From: Sphingomonas sp. Leaf21
GTDB lineage: Bacteria > Pseudomonadota > Alphaproteobacteria > Sphingomonadales > Sphingomonadaceae
NCBI RefSeq assembly: GCF_916858675.1
Contig: NZ_CAKASM010000001.1
Span: forward strand, 1-64,000
DNA length: 64,000 nt
Direction of reading: 5' to 3'
The notes under the pieces were generated by a model. That model saw only the letters and a program-made list of their open reading frames with translations. It was not told where the DNA came from and searched no databases. Positions 26,957 through 38,403 of the stretch are shown in pieces. The number at the start of each line of letters is the position of its first letter. The first letter of the stretch is position 1. The translations under genes and the position numbers were made by a program.

Positions 26957-28327
26957 ATGGCAAAACTCCCTATCGTCGCGATCGTCGGCCGTCCCAATGT
27001 CGGCAAGTCGACGCTGTTCAACCGCCTTGTCGGCAAGAAGCTCGCACTGGTCGACGATCGGCCCGGCGTGACGCGCGACCGGCGCGAAGGCGACGCGCAC
27101 CTGCTCGGCCTCGATTTCCGCGTGATCGACACGGCGGGTTACGAAGACGAAGATCCCGACACGCTTCCCGGACGGATGCGCCGCCAGACCGAGGCCGCCG
27201 TAGGCGAGGCCGATGTCGCGCTGTTCCTGGTCGATGGCCGCGCCGGGATCATGCCGCTGGACGAAGAGATCGCCCGCTGGCTGCGCAGTTCGGATACGCC
27301 GATCGTCCTCGCCGCCAACAAGGCGGAGGGCCGCGCCGCCGAACAGGGCATTCTCGAGGCGCTGGCGCTGGGCTTCGGCGACCCCGTCCAGCTTTCCGCC
27401 GAGCATGGCGAGGGCGTCGGCGACCTGTTCGAGGCGCTGCTGCCCTTCATCGACGTGGAGATCGAGGAAGAGGAAGAGGTCGATCTCGAAAATCCGTTCG
27501 CGCCGCTGAAGCTGGCGATCGTCGGACGCCCGAACGCGGGCAAGTCGACCCTGATCAATCGGTTTCTCGGCCAGGACCGCCTGATCACCGGACCGGAGGC
27601 GGGCATCACCCGCGATTCGATCGCGATCGACTGGGAATGGCACGACCGCAACGGTGAGCCGCGTCAGGTCCGTCTGATCGACACCGCGGGAATGCGCAAA
27701 AGGGCCAAGGTTCAGGACAAGCTGGAAAAGCTGTCGGTCGCCGACGCCCTTCGCGCGGTCGACTTCGCCGAGGTCGTGGTGCTGCTGCTCGACGCGACGC
27801 TGGGGCTGGAATCGCAGGATCTGCGCATCGCCGACCGCGTGTTGGAAGAGGGGCGCGCGCTCCTGATCGCGCTGAACAAATGGGATGTGGCGGAAAATCC
27901 GTCCTCGCTGTTCAACGGTGTGAAGAAGGCGCTGGAGGACGGGCTCAGCCAGGTCAAGGGCGTGCCGCTGCTCGCGGTGTCGGGCGCGACGGGCAAGGGG
28001 CTGGACACGCTGATCGAGGTGGCGTTCGAGACGCGTGCGGCCTGGTCGAAGCGCGTGCCGACCGGCGAGCTCAACCGCTGGTTCGAAAAGGCCGTCGATG
28101 CCAACCCGCCGCCAGCGCCGGGCGGCAAGCGGATCAAGCTGCGCTACGTCACCCAGATCAAGTCGCGTCCGCCCAGCTTCGTGATCTTCGGAACGCGTGT
28201 TGATCAGCTACCGGCGAGCTATGAGCGTTATCTGGTCAATTCGATGCGGCGCGAACTGGGCTTCGGCGCGGTGCCGGTACGCCTGACGCTGCGCGCGCCG
28301 AAGAACCCGTTCGCCAATAAGGACTGA
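26957..28327 (+). CDS. der: Ribosome biogenesis GTPase Der
   Basis: Double-GTPase needed for 50S subunit maturation. 456 residues with two G domains and a C-terminal KH-like domain. The first has GRPNVGKST (about residue 10), DTAGYED and NKAEG; the second has GRPNAGKST (about 190), DTAGM and NKWD. An acidic linker (EIEEEEEVDLEN) separates them. The KH domain near the end contains LRYVTQIKSRPPSFVIF. It lies downstream of bamB as in many proteobacteria. Confidence 0.97.
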   Translation: MAKLPIVAIVGRPNVGKSTLFNRLVGKKLALVDDRPGVTRDRREGDAHLLGLDFRVIDTAGYEDEDPDTLPGRMRRQTEAAVGEADVALFLVDGRAGIMPLDEEIARWLRSSDTPIVLAANKAEGRAAEQGILEALALGFGDPVQLSAEHGEGVGDLFEALLPFIDVEIEEEEEVDLENPFAPLKLAIVGRPNAGKSTLINRFLGQDRLITGPEAGITRDSIAIDWEWHDRNGEPRQVRLIDTAGMRKRAKVQDKLEKLSVADALRAVDFAEVVVLLLDATLGLESQDLRIADRVLEEGRALLIALNKWDVAENPSSLFNGVKKALEDGLSQVKGVPLLAVSGATGKGLDTLIEVAFETRAAWSKRVPTGELNRWFEKAVDANPPPAPGGKRIKLRYVTQIKSRPPSFVIFGTRVDQLPASYERYLVNSMRRELGFGAVPVRLTLRAPKNPFANKD

Positions 28328-28379
28328 GGGCAGAGGGCTGGGGGCTGGGGGCAGGCCATAAAGGCCCGCCCCACCGCCA

Positions 28380-28901
28380 TCACCCCTGCAAATGCGGCGC
28401 CGCGCCCGACTTGGGCGTGTCGTTTTCCGCCATGGCGTTGAGCTGAATATAGTTCTGGATGCCCATGCGTTCGATCATCTCGAACTGGCGTTCCAGCGTG
28501 TCGACATGCTCTTCCTCGCTGGCGAGGATGCGCTGGAACAGGTCGCGGCTGACATAGTCGCGGACTTCCTCGCAATAGGCGATCGCGCCCTTGAGTTGCG
28601 CCACGGCCTCGACCTCGATGGCCAGATCGCCCTTGAGCACTTCCTCGACCGTCTCGCCGATGCGCAGCCGCCCGAGCAGCTGGAAATTGGGCAGGCCGTC
28701 CAGGAAGAGTATGCGTTCGGCCAGCCAGTCGGCATGGCGCATCTCGTCGATCGATTCGTGATATTCGAACTGGGCGAGCTTGTAGACGCCCCAGTGGTCG
28801 AGCAGGCGATAGTGCAGGAAATACTGGTTGATCGCGGTCAGCTCGTTCTTGAGCGCCTCGTTCAGAAATTCGATGACCTTCGGGTCGCCTTTAGCCGCCA
28901 T
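28380..28901 (-). CDS. bfr: Bacterioferritin
   Basis: Iron-storage protein forming a 24-subunit cage with haem and a dinuclear ferroxidase site. ATG 28901 (after AAGGAT, 7 bases) gives 173 residues. Ferroxidase ligands are seen: Glu20, Glu53 and His56 in DEMRHAD, then the later EEEH pair. Met54 matches the haem-ligating Met52 of E. coli Bfr, so haem binding is expected. The C-terminus is about 15 residues longer than the E. coli protein. No ferredoxin partner (bfd) is visible next to it. Confidence 0.94.
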   Translation of the reverse strand: MAAKGDPKVIEFLNEALKNELTAINQYFLHYRLLDHWGVYKLAQFEYHESIDEMRHADWLAERILFLDGLPNFQLLGRLRIGETVEEVLKGDLAIEVEAVAQLKGAIAYCEEVRDYVSRDLFQRILASEEEHVDTLERQFEMIERMGIQNYIQLNAMAENDTPKSGAAPHLQG

Positions 28902-28994
28902 ATGCCAATCCTTGATGGTTTGGCGCACCCTATCGGCGGGTGGTGCGGGATCGCAAGCAGCTTTTCACCGGTGCGATAAAGTTCGCTCGTGAAT

Positions 28995-29070
28995 TGGTGG
29001 GCCCGGCAGGACTCGAACCCGCAACCTAGCCGTTATGAGCGGCCAGCTCTAACCATTGAGCTACAGGCCC
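28995..29070 (-). tRNA. tRNA with CAT anticodon, probably tRNA-Ile2
   Basis: A 76-base cloverleaf on the minus strand: acceptor GGGCCTG pairs with CGGGCCC (one G-U), D arm GCTC/GAGC, anticodon stem GGCCG/CGGCT with loop CTCATAA, TTCGAGT loop and encoded CCA (28995-28997). Anticodon CAT can mean Met or Ile2 (C34 changed to lysidine by TilS). C4-G69 and C5-G68 in the acceptor, the short D loop and the G27-U43 wobble match E. coli tRNA-Ile2 rather than elongator tRNA-Met, so Ile2 is favoured. Met remains possible. Confidence 0.85.
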
Positions 29071-29136
29071 CACCGCATTTGTCCGTAGCGTGACGGCTTG
29101 CGCATCCGCAACGGGGGATTGGTCGTCCCATAAAAG

Positions 29137-29171
29137 AAAAAGGGCGCCTTCGCGAAGGAAGGCGCCCTTTT
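29137..29171. terminator. Bidirectional Rho-independent terminator
   Basis: GGGCGCCTTC (29142-29151) and GAAGGCGCCC (29158-29167) make a perfect 10-bp stem flanked by AAAAA on the left and TTTT on the right, so it can work on both strands. It ends the minus-strand lipoprotein gene at 29216. Confidence 0.85.
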
Positions 29172-29215
29172 CCGACAAACAGTCGGCGCTTCGGACCCGG
29201 AGGTCCGAGGCGGCA

Positions 29216-29482
29216 TTACTGCATGTTGTCGGCCTTGGCGTCGGCAGCGTCACGGACGTTGTCGGCGGCGGCGTTCATGTTGTCAGCAGCGTTCTCGAGG
29301 GTCGAGGCGGCGGCGGTGTTCGAGGTGTTGTCGGCAACCGCTTCGAGGTTGTCGGCCTGCATCTCCATGTTGTCGGCCAGCATGTCCGCGTTGTTCTCAA
29401 CAGCGGCCGCTTCCGGCGACTTCGTGCAGGCGGCCACGGACATCAGGCCGGCGGCAGCGAGAATAAAGGCAATCTTCTTCAT
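29216..29482 (-). CDS. Small Asn/Asp/Ala-rich lipoprotein
   Basis: 88 residues from ATG 29482, which follows GGGAG by 8 bases; the upstream in-frame codons are not used. The lipoprotein signal MKKIAFILAAAGLMSVAAC ends in the lipobox VAAC. The mature part is a run of short degenerate repeats built on A-D-N-M/L/V (for example NADMLADNMEMQADNLEAVADN), predicted helical or disordered and strongly acidic. It resembles the lipoprotein at 17863-18093 in composition. Function unknown; a cell-envelope stress or spacer role is only a guess. Confidence 0.85.
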   Translation of the reverse strand: MKKIAFILAAAGLMSVAACTKSPEAAAVENNADMLADNMEMQADNLEAVADNTSNTAAASTLENAADNMNAAADNVRDAADAKADNMQ

Positions 29483-29543
29483 TCGAATGCTCCCAAGCAT
29501 AAGCAATCATCGCGGCCGACCCGAATGCCGTCGCGAAGCGGCT

Positions 29544-29571
29544 CAAATAACGCGCGGTTCATCGCGGTCAA
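29544..29571 (-). promoter_or_regulatory. Putative promoter of the Asn/Asp-rich lipoprotein
   Basis: On the minus strand, TTGACC (29566-29571), a 16-bp spacer and TATTTG (29544-29549) lie about 60 bp before the start codon. The match to sigma70 is moderate. The rest of the 190-bp gap to 29674 shows nothing further. Confidence 0.35.
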
Positions 29572-29673
29572 TCCGCAAAATTCACTTGGCGGCAAGGTTC
29601 GCGACGAACCGATGGCATGGATCGGGCTTTTTCAAGGCGTTGGGGTTACGAAAGCGTTACTGGAGGCCAACGA

Positions 29674-31071
29674 TCATCGCGGTGTGACCGGGCCGATCGC
29701 CTCGGGCGCGTCGGCGACCACCGCCAGCATCGCGGTCCAGGCCGCCACATTCTGCCGCAACGCCGCCGGGTCGACCCGGTCGAGCACGTCGTCGGGCGTG
29801 TGATGGGTATCGAAATAGTCCCAGCCCGACTGGTTGAGGTCGATCGCGGCGGTGCCGAGCTTGAGCGTCGGGCCGACATCGGTCCCGTCGCCGCCAACGC
29901 CGCTGCCCCGCGCGATGCCGAGCGGCGCGAGCGCGGTCTGGAGCCGGTCCGCGACCGGCCGGGCGGTGGCGGGCAGGTTGACCTCGAAGCGCCAGACGCG
30001 GTCCGCGCCGAAGTCGCTTTCCGACGCGGTGGCATGACGCTCGTCGGCATGGGCCTTGGCATAGGCTTCGCCGCCCATGCCGCCGACCTCCTCCGCGCCG
30101 AACCAGACGACGCGGATCGTCCGTCGCGGCGTGCCCGCGTCCAGTATCCGCTTGGCGGCGGCGGCGGTGATCGCCACGCCGCTGGCATCGTCGATCGCGC
30201 CGGTGCCCAGGTCCCAGCTATCGAGATGGCCGCCGACCAGCACGATCCCCGCCGACGGATCGCTGCCGGGTACTTCGGCGATGACATTGCCCGATTCGCG
30301 CGTCCCGACCATGCGGGGCGTGAGGATGAGCTTCATCCGCACCGGCTTGCCACGGCTGGCGATTCGCTCGAGCTGCTCGGCGTCGGGAACGGACAGCGCC
30401 GCCGCCGGGATGGGCTTCACGCCGCCGGGAAAGTTGGTCGTGCCGGTATGCGGGAAACGATGATGGTCGGTGCCGATCGAGCGGATGACGATCGCCACCG
30501 CCCCGCGCCGGGCCGCGAGCGCGGGTCCGGTGAAGCGCGCGGTGCCATAGGCGCCATAGCCCGATCCGTCCTGCGTCCGGGGCATGGCATTCCCGATATA
30601 GACGATGCGCCCCTTGATCGCGCTGTCGGGCGCGGCCTGGAACGCGGCCATGCTCGGGAAGACCGCGACCTCGGCGGTCAGCCCCGACGCGGGTGTGGCG
30701 CCCGAATTGCCGAGCGCGGCGAGCGTCAGCTTCTGGGGAAAGGGGGCGAGGATCTCCGCACTTTCGGCGCCGCGCTCCCATACGGGCATCTGATAAGGCT
30801 CGATCCGGACATTCTTGAAGCCGAGTGCGGTCAGCTTGGCGACCGCCCATTGCCGGGCGCGCGCCTCCGCCTCGGTCCCGGCCAGGCGCTGGCCGACCTC
30901 GGTCGTCAGCCCCTCGACGATGTCCCATGCGACCGTGTCGGTCAGCGCGGCGTCGCGCAGGGCGGCGACCTCGGGCGCGACGGCGGCGGGCATCGGCGGT
31001 GGCGTGCGCTGTGCCAGAACGGGAGAGGACAGGGCGGTGGCGGCGAGGGCCGCGAGGAGGAATGGCTTCAT
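29674..31071 (-). CDS. Secreted M28 family zinc peptidase
   Basis: 465 residues from ATG 31071, which opens a signal peptide (MKPFLLAALAATALSSPVLAQ). The zinc-binding set of M28 aminopeptidases is present: His-Asp in GGHLDSWD, Asp in GAIDDASG, Glu pair in FGAEEVGG, Asp in ESDFGAD and His in DTHHTPDD. A PA domain insert (RIVYIGNAM, ARRGAVAIVIRS) lies before the catalytic core. This fits a periplasmic carboxypeptidase Q-like or aminopeptidase enzyme. It is divergent from ettA with a 105-bp gap. Confidence 0.92.
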   Translation of the reverse strand: MKPFLLAALAATALSSPVLAQRTPPPMPAAVAPEVAALRDAALTDTVAWDIVEGLTTEVGQRLAGTEAEARARQWAVAKLTALGFKNVRIEPYQMPVWERGAESAEILAPFPQKLTLAALGNSGATPASGLTAEVAVFPSMAAFQAAPDSAIKGRIVYIGNAMPRTQDGSGYGAYGTARFTGPALAARRGAVAIVIRSIGTDHHRFPHTGTTNFPGGVKPIPAAALSVPDAEQLERIASRGKPVRMKLILTPRMVGTRESGNVIAEVPGSDPSAGIVLVGGHLDSWDLGTGAIDDASGVAITAAAAKRILDAGTPRRTIRVVWFGAEEVGGMGGEAYAKAHADERHATASESDFGADRVWRFEVNLPATARPVADRLQTALAPLGIARGSGVGGDGTDVGPTLKLGTAAIDLNQSGWDYFDTHHTPDDVLDRVDPAALRQNVAAWTAMLAVVADAPEAIGPVTPR

Positions 31072-31176
31072 GACCCGGACTGTTGCGCAGCCAGTCCCGT
31101 TTGCCAACCGCCCGCCCACCGACTACATGGGCGGTAAACCATCCTACAGTCGAAAAGCACGGAGCCCCGCGCCGCC

Positions 31177-32856
<1,680 letters not shown>

Positions 32857-32884
32857 TTCCGGACGCCGCACGGCGTTGACGATG

Positions 32885-32916
32885 ACGCCCCGCCCGAGCG
32901 ATCGGGCGGGGCGTTT
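32885..32916 (+). terminator. Rho-independent terminator of ettA
   Basis: A perfect 13-bp stem (ACGCCCCGCCCGA at 32885-32897 with TCGGGCGGGGCGT at 32902-32914), a GCGA tetraloop and a short T run, 29 bp after the ettA stop. Confidence 0.85.
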
Positions 32917-33029
32917 GTCGTCGGAAGTGGACCGGCTCGCCCCAAAAGAAGGGTCGGCGGGTTTAAATCGTTTCGCCGGACCCCTATTCTAAACGGACGA
33001 GGGCGAGGACGACAGGGGTTCGATAGCGA

Positions 33030-34214
33030 ATGGCGGTAGTGGAACGGGCGCAGGGCGCCGACCGGGAAAGCGTCGGCGCGGGTCAGCTTCATTATCGTCT
33101 GCAACAGCAATCGGTGCTCGCGGCGTTCGGCATCGAGGCGCTGCGCGCGCGCGACCTGGATCCCATGCTTCAGCGCGCCACCGAATTATGCGCGCAGGGG
33201 ATGCGGTCGCGCTACTGCAAGTTTCTGGAATATCATGCCGATCGCGAGACGCTTCTGGTTCGCAACGGTGTCGGTTGGGGCGAGGGCGTGGTCGGCTCGA
33301 CCGAGATGCGGACCGATCTCGGCTCGCCCGCCGGGTTCGCGCTCCAGACGGGGCAGGGTGTCATCTCGAACCATCTCGATCAGGAAGAGCGGTTCCGGAC
33401 CCCGCAATTCATGGCCGATCACAAGATCCGTCGGGCGATCAACGTCCTCGTCGAGGCGTCGGGGCAGCGCTACGGCGTGCTCGAGGTCGACAGCTCCGAC
33501 GAAGGGCGGTTCGAGGAAGCCGATCTGGCGTTCATGCAGGGTTTTGCGAACCTGATCGGCGTGGCGATCGAACGGCAGGAGGCCGAGCGCCGTCTCGCGG
33601 AGGCGGTCGAGCATCAGCAGTTGCTGACGCGAGAGGCCAGTCACCGGGTCAAGAACAGCCTGGCGCTGGTGTCGGCGATGCTCAATCTGCAAAAGCAGGA
33701 GGACGACGATCCCCGTGTCCTGCGAATGCTCAACGATGCGCAGGCGCGGATCACGGCGATCGCCCAGACGCATGACCAGCTATGGCGTGGGGATCGGGTC
33801 GGGATCGTCTGCCTCGACGATCTGGCCTGCGGCATCGCCGAACAGCTCGCGCAACAGTCCCAGAACCATCAGGTTCACTGCGATATCGAGCCTGTCGAGA
33901 TGAACGCCGATACCGCGATTCCGATCGGGCTGATGCTGACGGAGTTGCTCACCAACGCGATCAAATATGCCTATGGCGAGGGTGGCGGCCCGATCGATGT
34001 CGGTCTCCATGCCCGCGACGGTAGCATCACCTTGTCGGTGCGCGATCGGGGGAAGGGCTTGCCCGCCGGTTTCGACATGAAGGCGGCATCGCGCCACTCG
34101 CTCGGCATGCGCATGATCGCGAGCCTGGCGCGGCAGGTGCGGGGAGAGGTACGCTTCGATGCGGCGGATCCAGGCACCCGCGCGACGCTGACCATGCCGG
34201 ATCCCAGGGACTAG
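33030..34214 (+). CDS. GAF-domain sensor histidine kinase (HisKA_2 type)
   Basis: 394 residues, cytoplasmic. A GAF domain covers about residues 25-185 (CKFLEYHADRETLLVRNGVGW, RRAINVLVEASGQRYGVLEVD), followed by the HisKA_2 H-box EASHRVKNSLALV with His near 207 and an HATPase_c domain (ELLTNAIKYAY, DRGKGLP). Such kinases in sphingomonads often feed the PhyR general stress response, but no phyR or ecfG gene is nearby, so the partner is unknown. No membrane segment, so the signal is probably intracellular. The TAG stop abuts the MITE-like element. Confidence 0.9.
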   Translation: MAVVERAQGADRESVGAGQLHYRLQQQSVLAAFGIEALRARDLDPMLQRATELCAQGMRSRYCKFLEYHADRETLLVRNGVGWGEGVVGSTEMRTDLGSPAGFALQTGQGVISNHLDQEERFRTPQFMADHKIRRAINVLVEASGQRYGVLEVDSSDEGRFEEADLAFMQGFANLIGVAIERQEAERRLAEAVEHQQLLTREASHRVKNSLALVSAMLNLQKQEDDDPRVLRMLNDAQARITAIAQTHDQLWRGDRVGIVCLDDLACGIAEQLAQQSQNHQVHCDIEPVEMNADTAIPIGLMLTELLTNAIKYAYGEGGGPIDVGLHARDGSITLSVRDRGKGLPAGFDMKAASRHSLGMRMIASLARQVRGEVRFDAADPGTRATLTMPDPRD

Positions 34215-34467
34215 GGCCGATCGACATTCAGCTATGCCTGTCCTTTCCCTCGCCCCTCGGAGAGGGGAGAGGGTTGCGCAGACTTGGTCTTTGCGTAGCA
34301 AAGGCCTAGTCGGAGCTGGGTGAGGGGTGAAGCGCTCGAAGAGCGCGCGAGCCGAAGGCTCGCTCAACCCCTCACCCAAGCTGCGCTAGCCAGCACGCTG
34401 GCAAGCTTCGCTAACCCTCTCCCCTGTCCAGGGGAGAGGGGAGAATAAGCTGAATGTCGATCCGGCC
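34215..34467. repeat. MITE-like element with terminal inverted repeats and nested hairpins
   Basis: A 253-bp noncoding block fills the gap between two convergent genes. Its ends are inverted repeats: 34215-34233 reads GGCCGATCGACATTCAGCT and the complement of 34448-34467 reads GGCCGGATCGACATTCAGCT, identical but for one inserted G. Inside are further pairs: an arm ending GGGAGAGGG near 34263-34273 with CCCTCTCCCC near 34416-34425, and GGGTGAGGGGT near 34318-34328 with ACCCCTCACCC near 34368-34378. The whole strand can fold into one long branched hairpin. No open reading frame encodes a transposase, so any movement would need one in trans. Confidence 0.75.
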
Positions 34468-34494
34468 TAAGATCCTGCCCGTGCCGGGGAGGAT

Positions 34495-35274
34495 TTACCG
34501 GACCCGCTTGACGAAGGTCCGGCCGTCCTCGCGCCGTTCGGTCTGGAAATTGGGCACCGCCTCGATCAGGTCGGACAGCCGCTTGAACCCGTAATTCCGC
34601 GTGTCGAAGCTCGACCGATTGCCGGCGAGCTGCCCCATGGCCGACAGGCTGGCAAAGCCGCGTTCGTCGCGCTTCACCGAATTATAGGCATCGACCAGCA
34701 GTTTGAGCAGCTCCTCGTCGATCGGTCGCGGCGTTCCCGCGGTACGCTTGGACTGTTCGATCGAGGGCGGCAGCGAATCGGCGAGCGGCACGTCGGCGGC
34801 GGTCGGCTTGCTCGCGGCGGTGGGACGCATCGTCTCGCCGATCAGCGCGCCGACGTCGATGAAGCGGCTGCATGCCTGTTTGAACGCCTCGGGCGTGCGG
34901 CTGTTGCCGAAGCCATAGACGGGAAAGCCGTCCTGCCGGATCCGCGTGGCGAGCGGCATGAAGTCGCTGTCCGACGACATGATGCCGAAGCCGTCGATCC
35001 GCCCACGGAAGAGAAGGTCCATCGCATCGATGGTCATCTTCATGTCGGTGGCGTTCTTGCCCTTGGTCAGGTCGAACTGCTGCTGCGGTTCGATGCCGTG
35101 CTTGACCATGACGTCGCGCCACCCCTTCAATCCGGGCTTGGACCAGTTGCCATAGGCGCGGCGGACATTGACCGTGCCCAGCTCCGCCAGGACGGTGAGG
35201 ACCGGATCGATGGCCGCCGACTGGGCATTGTCGGCGTCGATGAGCAGCGCGATGTTGCGGGTCAGGGCGTTCAT
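34495..35274 (-). CDS. NYN domain protein with LOTUS/OST-HTH domain
   Basis: 259 residues. The N-terminal NYN (PIN-like) nuclease fold has the acidic set: Asp in LLIDADNAQ, Asp in ATDMKMTIDAMD, and SSDSDFMPLATRIRQDG. The C-terminal part, about 185-255 (EELLKLLVDAYNSVK, YGFKRLSDLIEAVPNF), looks like an OST-HTH/LOTUS RNA-binding domain. Together this suggests an RNase acting on structured RNA, but the target is unknown. AGGG lies before the ATG. It converges on the histidine kinase across the MITE-like element. Confidence 0.88.
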   Translation of the reverse strand: MNALTRNIALLIDADNAQSAAIDPVLTVLAELGTVNVRRAYGNWSKPGLKGWRDVMVKHGIEPQQQFDLTKGKNATDMKMTIDAMDLLFRGRIDGFGIMSSDSDFMPLATRIRQDGFPVYGFGNSRTPEAFKQACSRFIDVGALIGETMRPTAASKPTAADVPLADSLPPSIEQSKRTAGTPRPIDEELLKLLVDAYNSVKRDERGFASLSAMGQLAGNRSSFDTRNYGFKRLSDLIEAVPNFQTERREDGRTFVKRVR

Positions 35275-35299
35275 CCGCCCTGAGTATCAGAGGCTTTGG

Positions 35300-35686
35300 T
35301 CAGCTGCCACGCCGCATTGCATCCGCGCCGATCGACCCGCCGCCTGCCGCCGCGAGATAGAGGAAGGCGAAGCAGTAGAGGATCGCCGCCTCGCCGCCAT
35401 TGGCGAGCGGCAGGAAGCCCTGCGGCGCGTGCGCCATGAAATAGGCGACCGCCATCTGCCCCGACAGCACGAACGCCACCGGCCGCGTGAACAGCCCGAT
35501 CAGCAGCAGGGCGCCCCCGACCAGCTCCAGCACCCCGGCGACGGTCAACAGCGGGTTGAGCGGCATCGGAAACGGCGGAAGGGCGAAGAATTTGGAGACG
35601 CCGTGCGACAGGAAGAGCAGGCCGAAGACGGCGCGGAACAACGACAGCAGCGGCGCGGACCAGCGGGCGGGAATGGGCATGGCCAT
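35300..35686 (-). CDS. DoxX family membrane protein
   Basis: 128 residues with four predicted membrane helices (SLFRAVFGLLFLSHGVSKFF, LLTVAGVLELVGGALLLIGL, PVAFVLSGQMAVAYFMAH, AAILYCFAFLYLAAAGGG). DoxX-type proteins are small inner-membrane proteins sometimes linked to redox or thiosulfate metabolism; the role of this branch is unknown. AGGA lies 4 bases before ATG 35686. It is 25 bp upstream of the NYN gene on the same strand, so they may be co-transcribed. Confidence 0.87.
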   Translation of the reverse strand: MAMPIPARWSAPLLSLFRAVFGLLFLSHGVSKFFALPPFPMPLNPLLTVAGVLELVGGALLLIGLFTRPVAFVLSGQMAVAYFMAHAPQGFLPLANGGEAAILYCFAFLYLAAAGGGSIGADAMRRGS

Positions 35687-35792
35687 GGCATCCTAGACAC
35701 GGGCCGCGATGATCGACGGCCTCGCCCCGCATCCTCCCGATTTGCTGATCGAGAGCAAGGATCGGTTGCGAAACGATCCGTTGCCCGGTTGT

Positions 35793-36275
35793 CTATGCCG
35801 TCGGGTAGGCGATCGCGATCACCTCATATTCGCGTTCCCCGGCGGGCAGCACGACCCGGCGGAGGTCGCCCACCGATGCCCCGCGCAGCGCCCGCACCAG
35901 CGGCGCGTTCCAGCCGACCCGGCCCTGGCCCGCATCCGCCTCGTCATCGCCGACCAGGGTCAGGATGCGTTCGTTGTCGTCCTCGTCCGCGATCGTCACG
36001 GTCGCGCCGAACCAGATCTTCGAGCGATCCTCCTGCCGACCCGGATCGATGACCTTGGCGGCCTTCATCCGCTTGGAGAGCCAGCCCAGCCGCCGGTCGA
36101 TCTCGCGAAGCCGCTTGCGACCATAGATATAGTCGCCATTCTCCGACCGGTCGCCATTCCCCGCCGCCCAGGCGATGGTGTCGACCAGCTTGGGCTGCTC
36201 CACCGCGAACAGCGCCTCATATTCCTGGCGAAGCGCGGCATAGCCCGCTGGCGTTATATAGTTGGGACGATCCAT
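35793..36275 (-). CDS. greB: Transcription elongation factor GreB
   Basis: Stimulates cleavage of backtracked RNA by RNA polymerase. 160 residues from ATG 36275 (a GTG one codon upstream is possible). N-terminal coiled coil with the Gre tip acidic residues in GDRSENGDYIYGRKRLREID; the GRKR basic stretch after the tip is the GreB feature. The C-terminal FKBP-like domain has KIWFGATVTIADED and NAPLVRALRGASVGD. No greA is near. It follows the lytic transglycosylase gene on the same strand, 30 bp apart. Confidence 0.88.
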   Translation of the reverse strand: MDRPNYITPAGYAALRQEYEALFAVEQPKLVDTIAWAAGNGDRSENGDYIYGRKRLREIDRRLGWLSKRMKAAKVIDPGRQEDRSKIWFGATVTIADEDDNERILTLVGDDEADAGQGRVGWNAPLVRALRGASVGDLRRVVLPAGEREYEVIAIAYPTA

Positions 36276-36305
36276 CACGCCGCTTTATCGCGCATACCGC
36301 GCCGA

Positions 36306-38312
<2,007 letters not shown>

Positions 38313-38403
38313 GGTGGACAGGATAGGGACTCTACCCGTACATGTCCTGAACAAATTCCCCAATCTGGCCTAATTTCGGCGCAGCAGGAGCGCGTTTCCC
38401 CTC

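Noticed and set aside
28929..29100. Possible integration site at the tRNA gene
   Set aside because: No duplicated tRNA 3' end or integrase is present on either side; the flanking genes are ordinary chromosomal genes.
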